From contig CAVRRZ010000006.1 in assembly GCA_963723745.1 (NCBI GenBank), forward strand, positions 1 to 64,000: a stretch of 64,000 nt of DNA. The letters run 5' to 3'. Numbering within the stretch: the stretch's first letter is position 1; each line of letters begins with the position of its first letter. The translations under genes and the position numbers were made by a program. The DNA comes from CAVRRZ01 sp963723745 (GTDB lineage: Bacteria > Actinomycetota > Actinomycetes > Mycobacteriales > Geodermatophilaceae). This document shows positions 33,644 through 43,013 of this stretch, in pieces. The notes beneath the pieces are model-generated. The model saw nothing but the letters and a program-made list of their open reading frames with translations, made no database searches and had not been told where the DNA came from.

Positions 33644-35292
33644 ATGACTGCACCGGTCCTCCTGGCGGTGGACGACGACGAACCGGTGCTGGCCGCGGTC
33701 GAGCGGGACCTGCGCGAGCGCTACGCCGAGCACTACCGGATCCTCACGGCGTCCTCCGGCGAGCAGGCGCTGGACCTGCTGCGCCGGCTGCGGCTGCGCG
33801 AGGAGGCGGTCGCGCTCCTGCTGGTGGACCAGCGCATGCCCGGCATGACCGGCACCGAACTGCTCGCGGCCTCGCGGCAGTACTACCCCGACTCCCGTCG
33901 GGTGCTGCTCACCGCCTACGCCGACACCGACGCCGCGATCCGCGCGATCAACGACGCCGACGTGCACCACTACCTGCTCAAGCCGTGGGACCCGCCCGAG
34001 GACCGGCTCTACCCGGTGCTCGACGACCTGCTGCAGACCTGGCGGCCGCCGCCTCCGGTCGACCAACCTGCGTCTGGTCGGCAACCGGTGGTCGCCGGCC
34101 AGCCACGACCCTGCGCCAGTTCCTGGGCCGTAACCTCGTGCCCTACCGGTGGCTCGACGTCGAGTCTCGGCCGCAGGCGCGGGAACTGCTGGACCTCACC
34201 GGCACCGACGCGGGCTCCCTGCCCGTGCTCGTGCTCGACGACGGCGAGGTGCTGGTCGATCCGGAGCTGCCGCGGTGGCCGAGCGCATCGGACTGCGGGT
34301 GCGGGCGGAGCGACCCTCGTACGACCTCGTGGTCGTCGGGCGCGGGTCCCGCGGGTCTGGCCGCGGGCGTCTACGGGGCGTCGGAGGGTCTGTCCACCCT
34401 GATCCTGGAGTGCAACGCACCCGGCGGGCAGGCGGGCACGACCAGCCGGATCGAGAACTATCTCGGCTTCCCGGTCGGCCTGTCGGGAGCCGACCTCACG
34501 TTGCGGGCCCGCGAGCAGGCGATGCGGTTCGGCGCCGAGATCCTCGTGCCCGCCGAGGTGGTGGGGCTGCACCGCGCCGACCCTACGCCGTGGTCCGGTT
34601 CGCCGACGGCAGCGAGGTCAGCGCGTCGACGATGATCGTGGCGACCGGCGTCAACTACCGCACCCTCGACGTCCCGGGAGCGGCACCGCTCGCCGGCATC
34701 GGCGTCTACTACGGCGCCGGGCGGGCCGAGGCGCGTCGACCACGCCGGGGGGCACGTGTTCGTCGTCGGTGGCGGCAACTCCGCCGGTCAGGCCGCGGTC
34801 TTCCTGTCCCAGTTCGCCGCGGCGGTGACCCTGCTCGTGCGCGGGGACAGACCTCGCGGCCACGATGTCCCGCTACCTGATCGACCGGCTCGAGGCGCTC
34901 GGAGAAGGTGTCGATCGTCTACGACACCGAGGTCGCGGGTGTCCTCGGCGAGCAGCGGGTGGACGGCCTGCGGCTGCGCACCGGGCGCACCACGGAGACC
35001 GAGGTCGCGCGCCGACGCGCTGTTCGTCTTCATCGGGCAGGCGCCGCGCACCGAGCTGGCTCGAGGGCGTGGTCCGCCGGGACGGCCGCGGGTTCGTGCT
35101 CACCGGCCTCGACCTCGGCGTCCCGCCGCCGGACTGGCCGCTGGCCGACCCGCCCCTCCGCTGGAGACCTCCGTGCCCGGGGTGTTCGCGGCGGGAGACG
35201 TGCGGCACGGGTCGATGAAGCGGATCGCCTCCGCGGTCGGCGAGGGGGCCATGGCCGTCCGCCTGGTCCACGAGCGTCTCGCACGGGCGTGA
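33644..35292 (+). pseudogene. Response regulator fused to thioredoxin-reductase-like flavoprotein, frameshifted
   Basis: A CheY-like receiver is intact at the N-terminus: acidic pocket AVDDDEP, phosphoacceptor Asp in LLVDQRMPGMTG, and Lys in YLLKPWDPPED. After about 34060 the frame changes several times. Joined together, the rest has a short thioredoxin/glutaredoxin-like linker, an FAD site (VVVGAGPAGLAAGVYGASEG), GGQAGTTSRIENYLGFP, an NAD(P) site (VFVVGGGNSAGQAA) and the closing VFAAGDVRHG. This is the known fused response regulator/thioredoxin-disulfide-reductase architecture. The classical CxxC of thioredoxin reductase is absent from the reconstructed sequence. ATG 33644 is preceded by GGAGGCGAGC. 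Confidence 0.8.
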
Positions 35293-35302
35293 GGACCCGC
35301 GG

Positions 35303-36674
35303 ATGAGCGTCCCGGACACGCCCACCGACCCCGACGTCCCCGACCCCGAGGTGGTCGCGGCGCTGCGCCGCTCCCGGCTGTTCGCCGAGCTGCCGGAGCG
35401 GGACGTCGCCGGGCTCGCCGCGGCCAGCAGCTGCCGCGAGTTGCAGGCCGGTGAGCTGCTGATGGCCGAGGGCGCGCCGCCGGACGCGATGTACATCGTC
35501 CGGGACGGCGAGCTGGAGGTGAGCCGGCGGGCCGGCGGCACCGAGGTGCTGCTCAACGTCTGCGGGCCGGGCGAGCTGATCGGCGAACTCGGCGTCGCCC
35601 ACGGCCGACCCCGGTCGGCGACCGTGCGGGCCCGGACCGCTGCCCGCGTCCAGCGGGTGGGCGCCGAGGCCCTGGACCGGTTGCTGGCCCACCCCCGGTC
35701 GGCCCGGGCGCTGCTGACCGGCCACCTCCCGCCGGCTGGACAGGGAGGAGGGCCTGCTGCGCCAGCACGAGCGCATGGCCGCGCTCGGCTCGCTGGCGGC
35801 CGGGCTGCTGCACGAGCTGAACAACCCGGCGGCCGCCGTGCAGCGCGGGGCCGCCCGGCTGCGCGCCCTGCTGGCCGGTACGGGCGACGGCAGCAACCCG
35901 TTGCGGCCGCTGGTCGGCGAGGTGCCGGCGCCGGAGGACCCGCTCGAACGGTCCGACGCCGAGCGGGAGGTGGCGCGCCGGCTCACCGCCGCCGGCGTCG
36001 ACCGGGCGTGGGACACCGCGGCGGTGCTCGTCCGGCTCGGGGTCGACCCCGACGCGCTCGGACGGGCGCTGGGCGGGCTGGCCGCCGGGGAGCGCGCCGT
36101 CGCCGTCCGCGAGCTGGCCCGGGCCGCCGAGGTCGAGGCCCTCCTCGAGGAGGTGTCCACCGGGGCCGACTACCTCTCGCGGATCGTCTCCGGGGTGCGG
36201 CCGCTGGCCTACGCCGCCGACCAGGCGCTCACCGACGTCGACGTCCGCGCCTCGCTGGAGCAGTCGATGGTCCTGCTGCGGCACAAGGTGCCGCCCGGCG
36301 TCCGGGTGATCCGGGACCTGGATCCCGCCACCGGCACGATCCAGGGCTGGGCCGCCGACCTCGCCATGGTGTGGACCAACCTGCTCGACAACGCGCTGGC
36401 CGCGACGGGGGAGGAAGGCACTCTCACCGTCCGCACCCGCGGGGAGCCCGAGCAGGTCGTCGTGGACGTCGAGAACACCGGACCCACCGTCCCGCCCGAG
36501 GTGCTGGCCAAGGTGTTCGACGCGTTCTTCACCACGAAGCCGGTCGGCGAGGGGTCGGGCCTGGGCCTGGCCACCTCGCTGGCCGTCGTCAGCCAGCGGC
36601 ACAAGGGGCAGCTCACGCTCACGTCGTCCGACGGCGTGACCCGGGCCCGTGTGGTGCTCCCGCGGCGACGCTGA
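35303..36674 (+). pseudogene. cNMP-binding-domain sensor histidine kinase, one frameshift
   Basis: About 455 residues when joined. An N-terminal cyclic-nucleotide-binding-like domain (about 30-140; ELLMAEGAPPDAMYIVRDGELEV and PGELIGELGVAHG) precedes a DHp H-box (AALGSLAAGLLHELNNPAAAV) and an HATPase domain (LLDNALAATG and GLGLATSLAVV). One +1-type shift near 35735 separates sensor from kinase; both parts are otherwise clean. It starts 11 bp after the response-regulator/thioredoxin-reductase fusion and is its natural partner. Local cyclase proteins could make its ligand. No membrane segment, so cytoplasmic. Confidence 0.82.
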
Positions 36675-36692
36675 CGCCGACCACCGGTCCGG

Positions 36693-37136
36693 TCAGTCGG
36701 CCCGCTTCGCCGGTGTCGCGCCGGGCAGGAGCACCCGGCACACCGCCACGATGTCGAGCAGCCCGACCAGCCGGCCCTCCTCGACGACCGGGAGGTGGGT
36801 GATCCCCTCCGACAGCATCCGCCCGGCCGCCTCGGCGACGGGGGTCGTCGGTGCGACCGGATGCGGGCGAGGAAGCTGCAGCTGGTTGATGCGGGTGTCC
36901 TCGACGTCGAGGCCGTCGGCGACCGCTCGGCTGACGTCGGATTCGGTCAGGATCGCCACCGGGCTGGGTGGGTCGCCCTCCGTCGTCACGACGAGGGCGC
37001 TGCACGGCGTCCGCCGCATCAGGTAGGCGGCCGAGGCCAGGTGCGCGTCGGGCCCGATGGTGAGCGCCGGGTTGCGCATGACCTCGCCGACCGCGGTCGC
37101 AGGGAACGGCGCTGCTGCCGGTGGTGTGGCGGACAT
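36693..37136 (-). CDS. CBS-domain-pair protein
   Basis: 147 residues made of two CBS motifs: VGEVMRNPALTIGPDAHLASAAYLM followed by AILTESDVSRAV, and VAEAAGRMLSEGITHLPVV followed by GLLDIVAVCR. Such pairs bind adenine nucleotides and act as energy or second-messenger sensors. ATG 37136 is preferred to a GTG two codons upstream because AGGAGG sits 7 bp before it. It is convergent with the histidine kinase gene (18 bp apart). Confidence 0.88.
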   Translation of the reverse strand: MSATPPAAAPFPATAVGEVMRNPALTIGPDAHLASAAYLMRRTPCSALVVTTEGDPPSPVAILTESDVSRAVADGLDVEDTRINQLQLPRPHPVAPTTPVAEAAGRMLSEGITHLPVVEEGRLVGLLDIVAVCRVLLPGATPAKRAD

Positions 37137-37545
37137 GGCCACCCTCCTCGTCGACGGGGGCTGCGGGGGCCGGGGACATTGTCACGCCCCGTCGCTCCGC
37201 CGGGGGAGATCCGAGCAGCGGGAGCAGTCGGTCGGCGAGGCGGACGCCGCCGGGAGCGCGGACGACGGGCACGTCGCCGATCCGTGCCACGCTCCGAGCG
37301 CCGGTGCCTGCGAACGTCCGGCGGCTCACCCGATCGGGGTCGGAGCGCATCCCCTGTCATCACGCACAGTGACCGAGCGACGCCGGATATGGCATATCGA
37401 TGACATATGGCGTGGTGGATTTGACACGGAACGGCGAACGACCTTCTCCCTGTCGTCACCGACGGCTACGTTCCGCCCGGGAATCGACGGGGGCCAGGTG
37501 CTCGGTCCGGTCGGCGCCTGCCCACTCGACCGACGGAGACCGGAC
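37137..37545. other. 409-bp divergent intergenic region
   Basis: It separates the CBS gene and the secreted glycosidase-like gene. It includes a stretch richer in A/T around 37386-37412, with ATATGGC repeated and CATATCGATGACATATG nearly palindromic, followed by TTGACA at 37421. No clear -10 box lies at the right distance, so I do not call a promoter. No gene is seen. Confidence 0.4.
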
Positions 37546-38538
37546 ATGACTCAGCGACGTACCGCAGGCGCTCTTCTCCTCGCGGCTCTCGTCCTCCTGG
37601 CGACCGTCGTGGCGCCCGCAGGGGTGTCCGCGTCCCCGACGAGCGTCACCAAGATCGGCGCCTGGAGCCAGTACGGCAACTGGACCGCCTTCGACCAGGG
37701 CGCCGGGCCGATGGACGTGTACCGCGGGTACGACAGCGGGTTCCGCTACGCGACGTGGCAGCAGGTGCCTGCCGGGCACCGGAAGACCGGCAACCCGGGC
37801 AGCTTCAACGACTACTCCTTCCAGATCCCGCCGGCCGAGCTCGTCGCCGGCACCTGGGACGACCGGCTGCGCACGTTCATCGCCTCGACGCCGGGCACCA
37901 TCGTGCTGACCAACCACCACGAGCCGGAGCAGGAGATCGAGGCCGGCCAGTTCACCTTCGAGCAGTTCCGCCGGTCCAACGTCCGGCTCAATCAGCTGGT
38001 CGACGAGCAGAACGCGATCGACGGCGGCACCCGCAAGGTGTCGGTGATCCTGATGATCTCGACCTTCACCGGCTACAAGGGACGCAACGCCCAGAACTAC
38101 TGGCCGACGGCGGCCAAGGGCGACGGCGGCACGGTGGACCTGATCAGCGCCGACGTCTACAACATGCCGCACGGCACCGGCACCACCGTGCCGGTCGGCT
38201 ACACCACCGGCATCAACTGGAAGAGCGCCGTGACGCTGGTGCGTCCGGTGCTGCGTTTCGCGCAGCAGATGCGCACCGACTGGGCCATCTCCGAGCTCGG
38301 CATCCTCGAGGACGTCAACGACCCGAACCGTCGTCCGCAGCTGATGCGCGACGTCGTCGACGTCGCGCGGGCCGGACGGATCGGCTCGCTCGTGTGGCGC
38401 CCCGCCCTGTGGGTCTCCTACTGGAACTCCAAGGGGGGCCGCGCCGACTGGGGGCTGCGATTCCAGCACCCGGTGCCCTCGCAGTCGACCCACAGCCTCG
38501 CCTTCCAGACCTGGCGCGACATCGCCAACCAGCCCTGA
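37546..38538 (+). CDS. Secreted glycoside-hydrolase-like protein (GH26-type TIM barrel)
   Basis: 330 residues with a Sec signal peptide (basic MTQRR, hydrophobic 10-25, cleavage near AGVSA-SP). The mature part looks like an alpha/beta barrel glycosidase. One candidate catalytic Glu lies in LTNHHEPEQE (acid/base position), and a second in WAISELGILED (nucleophile position). DLISADVYNM and LVWRPALWVSYWNS are barrel-strand motifs. A mannanase- or glucanase-like activity is inferred from fold only. GGAGA lies 8 bp before ATG 37546. It leads a run of three secreted proteins and may be transcribed with them. Confidence 0.75.
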   Translation: MTQRRTAGALLLAALVLLATVVAPAGVSASPTSVTKIGAWSQYGNWTAFDQGAGPMDVYRGYDSGFRYATWQQVPAGHRKTGNPGSFNDYSFQIPPAELVAGTWDDRLRTFIASTPGTIVLTNHHEPEQEIEAGQFTFEQFRRSNVRLNQLVDEQNAIDGGTRKVSVILMISTFTGYKGRNAQNYWPTAAKGDGGTVDLISADVYNMPHGTGTTVPVGYTTGINWKSAVTLVRPVLRFAQQMRTDWAISELGILEDVNDPNRRPQLMRDVVDVARAGRIGSLVWRPALWVSYWNSKGGRADWGLRFQHPVPSQSTHSLAFQTWRDIANQP

Positions 38539-38571
38539 CCCACTGCCGTACCGGGAAAGAGACAGACCTTC

Positions 38572-39933
38572 ATGAAGCGACGCATCATCTCGACGGTCCT
38601 CGCGACCGCGTTCACCGTGGGCGGGCTGCTGCTCGTCCCCGGCACTGCGGCCGCGAGCGTGTCCTCGACGCCGCCGGCCACACCGCAGATCGGCGGGTCG
38701 GCGACGTCCGGCACGGACGGGACCATCGAGGTCGCCCGTCAGATCACCCAGTGCGGTAGCACGATGTACGTCGGTGGGTCGTTCACGGAAGTGCGCAACC
38801 CGAGCTCCGTGACGCGGATCGCGCGCAACAACGCGTTCGCCTTCCGGGCCACCGCGCCCCACACGGTGCTGCCGTGGAACCCGAACGTCAACGGACGGGT
38901 CGAGACGATCGCCTGCGCCCCGGACGGCGCGATCCTCATCGGTGGCCAGTTCACGACCGCCGGCGGGGCCGCCAACCGCAACATCGCGAAGGTCGACCCC
39001 GTCAACGGGACCAGCCAGACCTTCGCCCTGCACCCGGCCGGCCGCGTGGCCCACATGGAGGTCGTGCGCGATCAGGGCGGGGTGCTGCACCTGCTCGTCG
39101 GCGGGTACGCCGCTCCCTACCTGCGCTCGGTGAACCCCGTCACCGGGGTCGCCGACAACTACGCCATGCCGGCCATCTCGGGCACCTACGTCTATCCGAA
39201 CGTCGCGGCGCACACGACGCGGATCTACAACATGTCCGTGTACCCGGAGCCCTACCAGCCGGGCTCGGCGGTGGTGCACCCCGCCGTCCTCATGACCGGT
39301 GTGTTCACGTCGGTCGGCGGCCAGCGGCACGAGCAGGTCTTCCGGCTGAACCTGACCCCCGGAGCGGCGACCGTGAGCCCGTGGTCGCCGACGGACCTGT
39401 ACACGCACTGCTTCACCCGGCAACCGTTCTACGCGCAGGACGCCGCCTGGTCGCCCGACATGCAGACCATCTACACCGCCACGACCGGCCTGCGCACCTA
39501 CGCGGAGCAGTTGCTGCCCTCCAACCAGCGGCCGCAGACCCGCTCCGGGCCCTGCGACGCCACCATCGCCTACCCGGCGACGGAGACCGAGTTCAACGGT
39601 CGACGATGGATCAACTACACCGGCTGCGATTCCCTCTACGCGGTGGCTGCCGACGCCACGACGGTGTTCTCCGGCGGTCACCAGCGGTGGGTGAGCAACG
39701 GCGGAGGCTGTGATCGGCAGGGACCCGGGGCGGTCGCCCAACCGGGGTTGTCCGAGGTGGATCCCGTCACCGGCGCCTACCAGCCGGGCCCGAGCCGCGG
39801 GCGTGGCCTGGGGGCCGCCGACATGCTGCGGACCGCCGCGGGCCTGTGGGTCGCGTCGGACAACCAGGCGAACACCGCCGCGTGCGGCACGGCCAAGAGC
39901 GGACGCATGGGCATCTGCTTCCTGCCGAACTGA
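38572..39933 (+). CDS. Secreted beta-propeller-like (delta-60-type repeat) protein, copy 1
   Basis: 453 residues with a signal peptide ending near GTAAAS. The mature protein is built of blades with the recurrent pattern GG-x-F-T (MYVGGSFTEV, ILIGGQFTTAGG, LMTGVFTSVGG), as in delta-60 repeat proteins. Several Cys (TQCGST, IACAPDG, SGPCDA, TGCDSL, GICFLPN) probably form disulfides. It starts 33 bp after the glycosidase-like gene. Function is unknown: a cell-surface binding or scaffold role is possible. It is a paralogue of the next gene. Confidence 0.8.
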   Translation: MKRRIISTVLATAFTVGGLLLVPGTAAASVSSTPPATPQIGGSATSGTDGTIEVARQITQCGSTMYVGGSFTEVRNPSSVTRIARNNAFAFRATAPHTVLPWNPNVNGRVETIACAPDGAILIGGQFTTAGGAANRNIAKVDPVNGTSQTFALHPAGRVAHMEVVRDQGGVLHLLVGGYAAPYLRSVNPVTGVADNYAMPAISGTYVYPNVAAHTTRIYNMSVYPEPYQPGSAVVHPAVLMTGVFTSVGGQRHEQVFRLNLTPGAATVSPWSPTDLYTHCFTRQPFYAQDAAWSPDMQTIYTATTGLRTYAEQLLPSNQRPQTRSGPCDATIAYPATETEFNGRRWINYTGCDSLYAVAADATTVFSGGHQRWVSNGGGCDRQGPGAVAQPGLSEVDPVTGAYQPGPSRGRGLGAADMLRTAAGLWVASDNQANTAACGTAKSGRMGICFLPN

Positions 39934-39968
39934 CCGCACGTCCGATGACGCCACGGGGACCCCGTCCG

Positions 39969-41294
39969 ATGATCCGCCGAACGCTGACCACGCTGCTGTG
40001 CACCGTGCTGCTCTGGCCACTGGCCGGGGCGGCCGGTGTCGCGGTGGCACAGGTGTCGTCGGCGCCCGCGGCCACGCCCCAGCTGGCGACGTCGGGCACG
40101 GACGGCAGCATCGAGACCGTGCGGCAGATCGTGCAGTGCGGCGGCACGATGTACGCCGTCGGCCTGTTCAGCCAGGTGCGCGACGCGGGCAGCACCGCGC
40201 TGATCGCCCGCAACAACGCCTTCGCGTTCTCCGCCTCGCCGCCCTACCGTGTCACCGGCTGGAACCCGGACACGAACGGCCGGGTGGACACCGTGGCCTG
40301 CGCCCCCGACGGCAACGTCCTCATCGGCGGCACGTTCACCCGGGCCGGTGGGGCGGCGGTGAGCAACCTCAACAAGGTCGACGCGGTCACCGGGGCCAGC
40401 CGTGGTTTCGGCTTCCAGCCCAAGAAGCGGGTGGCCCACATCGAGGTGGTCACCGACGAGGCCGGTGTCGGGCACCTGCTCGTGGGTGGCTACTTCGACG
40501 GCCTGCTCAAGTCGGTGCACCCGGCGTCGGGCCGGAGCGACGGCTACGGGACCCCGGTCATCTCGGGCACGTACGTCTACCCCGGGGTGGCCGCCCACTC
40601 GCGCCGGATCTGGAACATGAATGTCAGCCCCGACGGCCGGGCCGTGCTGATGAACGGCGTCTTCACGTCGGTCGGCGGACAGCGGCACGAGCAGGTCTTC
40701 CGGCTCAACCTGACGGCCGGCTCGTCGACGGTGAGCAGCTGGACGCCCAGGGACCTCTTCACCAAGTGCGCGACCAGCCAGCCGTTCTACGCGCAGGACG
40801 CGACGTGGTCGCCGGACATGACGCAGATCTACGTCGTCACCACGGGCCTGCGGACCGCGGCCGAGCAGGCGCTGCCGGCCAGCAGGCGCCCCGCGAAACG
40901 CAGCGGACCGTGCGACGCGGTCATGGCCTTCACCGCCAAGGAGGGCGTCTTCTCCGGGACCCGGTGGTTCAACTACACCGGCTGTGACTCGCTGTACTCG
41001 GTGGCCGCGGACGAGGACAGCGTCTTCATCGGCGGGCATCAGAAGTTCATCAGCAACGGCGAGGTGTGCGGCGGCACCGCCCCCGGACCGGGGGGGATCG
41101 TCCAGCCGGGCCTGGGTGCGGTCGATCCGCTGACCGGCTCGCACCAGCCGTCGGCGAACCGGGGCCGGGGCCTGGGCGCGGTCGATCTGCTGCGCACCGG
41201 CGACGGTCTGTGGATCACCTCGGACAACCAGGCGAACACGAGTACGTGCGGGGGCCAGGGTGGGCGCATGGGGATCTGCTTCCTGCCCGACTGA
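39969..41294 (+). CDS. Secreted beta-propeller-like (delta-60-type repeat) protein, copy 2
   Basis: 441 residues from ATG 39969; an in-frame ATG at 39945 would add eight residues before the signal peptide. The signal peptide MIRRTLTTLLCTVLL ends near GVAVAQ. The sequence aligns throughout with copy 1, with the same Cys positions, the same GRVDTVACAPDGNVLIGG block and the ending GRMGICFLP. The two are tandem duplicates that have diverged. Exported; function unknown. Confidence 0.8.
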   Translation: MIRRTLTTLLCTVLLWPLAGAAGVAVAQVSSAPAATPQLATSGTDGSIETVRQIVQCGGTMYAVGLFSQVRDAGSTALIARNNAFAFSASPPYRVTGWNPDTNGRVDTVACAPDGNVLIGGTFTRAGGAAVSNLNKVDAVTGASRGFGFQPKKRVAHIEVVTDEAGVGHLLVGGYFDGLLKSVHPASGRSDGYGTPVISGTYVYPGVAAHSRRIWNMNVSPDGRAVLMNGVFTSVGGQRHEQVFRLNLTAGSSTVSSWTPRDLFTKCATSQPFYAQDATWSPDMTQIYVVTTGLRTAAEQALPASRRPAKRSGPCDAVMAFTAKEGVFSGTRWFNYTGCDSLYSVAADEDSVFIGGHQKFISNGEVCGGTAPGPGGIVQPGLGAVDPLTGSHQPSANRGRGLGAVDLLRTGDGLWITSDNQANTSTCGGQGGRMGICFLPD

Positions 41295-41352
41295 GGCGAG
41301 CCGGGCCCGCCCGCGGATCCGGCTTCCCGGCGGGGACGCCCGACCCGCTGGG

Positions 41353-42288
41353 ATGCTCGAGGGCGTGCTGAACCCGACTGCATGGTCCGAGGCGGCGCGG
41401 GTGCGGTTCCGTGCCCGCGTCTCCGGCGACCCCACGGGCGCGCCGGCGTGGGTCCGCGACATCGCCCGCGTGGGGGAGGGGCCGGGCTGGTTCGAGCCCG
41501 ACGGCGTCGTCTGGCGGGTGCACGGTGACCTGTCCACGCTCGTCGGCGGCGTCGCGGCGCTGCTCGGCCAGGCCGCGCACCCGCTCGCACTCGCCGGCGT
41601 CCAGCGGCACTCGGACTACCGCCAGGACCCGTGGAAGCGCCTGGCCGGCACCGCCCGCTGGCTGGTGGTCAGCACGTTCGGCGCAGCCGAGCTGGCCGAG
41701 CGCGAGGCGGCGCGGGTCCGGGGCGTGCACCGCGCGGTCACCGGGGTCCTGCCGGACGGGCGCAGCTACTCCGCCGGCGACCCGGACCTGCTGCGCTGGG
41801 TCCACCTCGCCTTCACCGACGCGTTCCTGGCTGCGCAGCTCGCCGTCGGCCGGAACCTGACCCGCCGGTTCGGCCGGCGGTGGCCCGACACCTACGTCCG
41901 CGAGTGGGCGCGCAGTGCCCGGGCACTGGGCGCCACCGACCTGCCGGAGGACGCGATCGGGCTCGCCGAGGCGCTCGAGGAGTACCGGCCGGAGCTCGAA
42001 CCGGTCCCGGGCGACCTGCTCGCCTTCCTCGCGGCGCCCCCGGGGCTGAGCGGGGCGGAAGGGCTCTTCTACCGGGGGTTGTCCGGCGCCGCCGCGCTGG
42101 TGGTGTCGCCCGTCCTGGCGCCGTACGCGGCGGTCCCGGGCCGGTCGGTCGGCGGCCAGGTGCGGCTTCCGGTCAGCCGGGCGCAGCTGCGCGCGCTGCG
42201 GCTGGCGCTCGGTTCGTACAGCCCCTCGGAGGAGGCGGCCCGCTGGCGGCTGGGCATGGGTCCCGCGCCGGCCTGGGCCGCCGGCTGA
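41353..42288 (+). CDS. MpaB/latex-clearing-protein-like oxygenase (DUF2236)
   Basis: 311 residues. The family block is clear at about 58-95: GDLSTLVGGVAALLGQAAHP, HSDYRQDPWKRLAGTARWL and STFGA. The conserved His and Arg of this haem-b-binding family are present, as is the following HRAVTG. Known relatives include rubber oxygenase Lcp and fungal MpaB', but most bacterial members have no known substrate. ATG 41353 is chosen; GTG 41365 is an alternative. No signal peptide. Confidence 0.87.
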   Translation: MLEGVLNPTAWSEAARVRFRARVSGDPTGAPAWVRDIARVGEGPGWFEPDGVVWRVHGDLSTLVGGVAALLGQAAHPLALAGVQRHSDYRQDPWKRLAGTARWLVVSTFGAAELAEREAARVRGVHRAVTGVLPDGRSYSAGDPDLLRWVHLAFTDAFLAAQLAVGRNLTRRFGRRWPDTYVREWARSARALGATDLPEDAIGLAEALEEYRPELEPVPGDLLAFLAAPPGLSGAEGLFYRGLSGAAALVVSPVLAPYAAVPGRSVGGQVRLPVSRAQLRALRLALGSYSPSEEAARWRLGMGPAPAWAAG

Positions 42289-42310
42289 GGCCCTTCCGGC
42301 CCGGGCGCCG

Positions 42311-42613
42311 TCAGTCCGACGGCGGGAGCACGCGCGGGACGAAGACCTCGTCGATCGGCCGCGGACCCACGTACTGCCGGCAGGTGCAGGGGACCCAGGT
42401 GTGGCCTGCCCAGCGACCGCGCTTGTCGTAGGCGTCCCGCCGGAGCTCGGCATAGCAGGTGGCGGTCTCGGGGTCGTGCTGGCTCAGCGCATGCCCGCAC
42501 CCGCACAGCGGGGTGACGGGAGGAGGAACAGGAGGACGGCGACGTCCGACCCGACCGGCGACGAAACCGGCGGCCAGGAGGGCTGCCCCGACGAGCAGGC
42601 TGATCGGTTCCAC
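42311..42613 (-). CDS. Small membrane-anchored Cys-rich protein
   Basis: 100 residues. One N-terminal hydrophobic helix (PISLLVGAALLAAGFVAG) is followed by an Arg/Pro-rich linker and a Cys/His-rich C-terminal half (LCGCGHALSQHD, TCYAELRRDAY, VPCTCRQYVG), which looks like a small zinc-binding module. GTG 42613 is chosen because GGAGGAGAG lies 5 bp upstream; a longer frame to 42736 is not supported. Unknown function. It is divergent from the next gene, also a small Cys-containing protein. Confidence 0.65.
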   Translation of the reverse strand: MEPISLLVGAALLAAGFVAGRVGRRRPPVPPPVTPLCGCGHALSQHDPETATCYAELRRDAYDKRGRWAGHTWVPCTCRQYVGPRPIDEVFVPRVLPPSD

Positions 42614-42720
42614 GGGTCTCTCCTCCAGCACGGCTGCCGTCGAAGGTATCGCGGTCGAAGGCGCCGCGCCGCCATCGGATCGATGTTCAGGGTTTCCCCT
42701 GAGGCGGTGATTGATCACCC

Positions 42721-43005
42721 GTGACGCGGGGCACATTTGTGATCGTGGAGACTTACGCCGTCGGCTTCGCCCGCCCGGATCGGTGGTCGCGCGAGGATCC
42801 GGGCGGGCAGTCCTACCCGTGGCACGCCGTGGAGGCCCACCGTCCCGCGGCCGAGCTCGACGGCGAGGTCGAACTCGCCGTCTGCGGCGCGATCGTGCAG
42901 GTCTGGGGCTCGCAGAAGTGGACCCGGGTCGGCGCGGGGCGCACCGCCTGCCCGCAGTGCCAGCGGGTCACCGCCGTCCTCAGGTCGCTGACCAGCGCGC
43001 GCTGA
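42721..43005 (+). CDS. Small conserved-looking protein with possible zinc-ribbon Cys pairs
   Basis: 94 residues, soluble. It has Cys in LAVCGAIVQVWG and the pair CPQC near the C-terminus, with SYPWHAVEAHRP carrying two His, so a metal site is possible. The start is uncertain: GTG 42721 has no clear ribosome site, and GTGs occur a few codons inside. Function unknown. Confidence 0.55.
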   Translation: MTRGTFVIVETYAVGFARPDRWSREDPGGQSYPWHAVEAHRPAAELDGEVELAVCGAIVQVWGSQKWTRVGAGRTACPQCQRVTAVLRSLTSAR

Positions 43006-43013
43006 GGGGCCGC

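Noticed and set aside
37421..37426. TTGACA as a promoter for the glycosidase-like gene
   Set aside because: No acceptable -10 element lies 16-19 bp downstream.
37456..40050. An 864-residue minus-strand frame opposite the secreted proteins
   Set aside because: The plus-strand genes have signal peptides and paralogy; the minus frame is shadow sequence.
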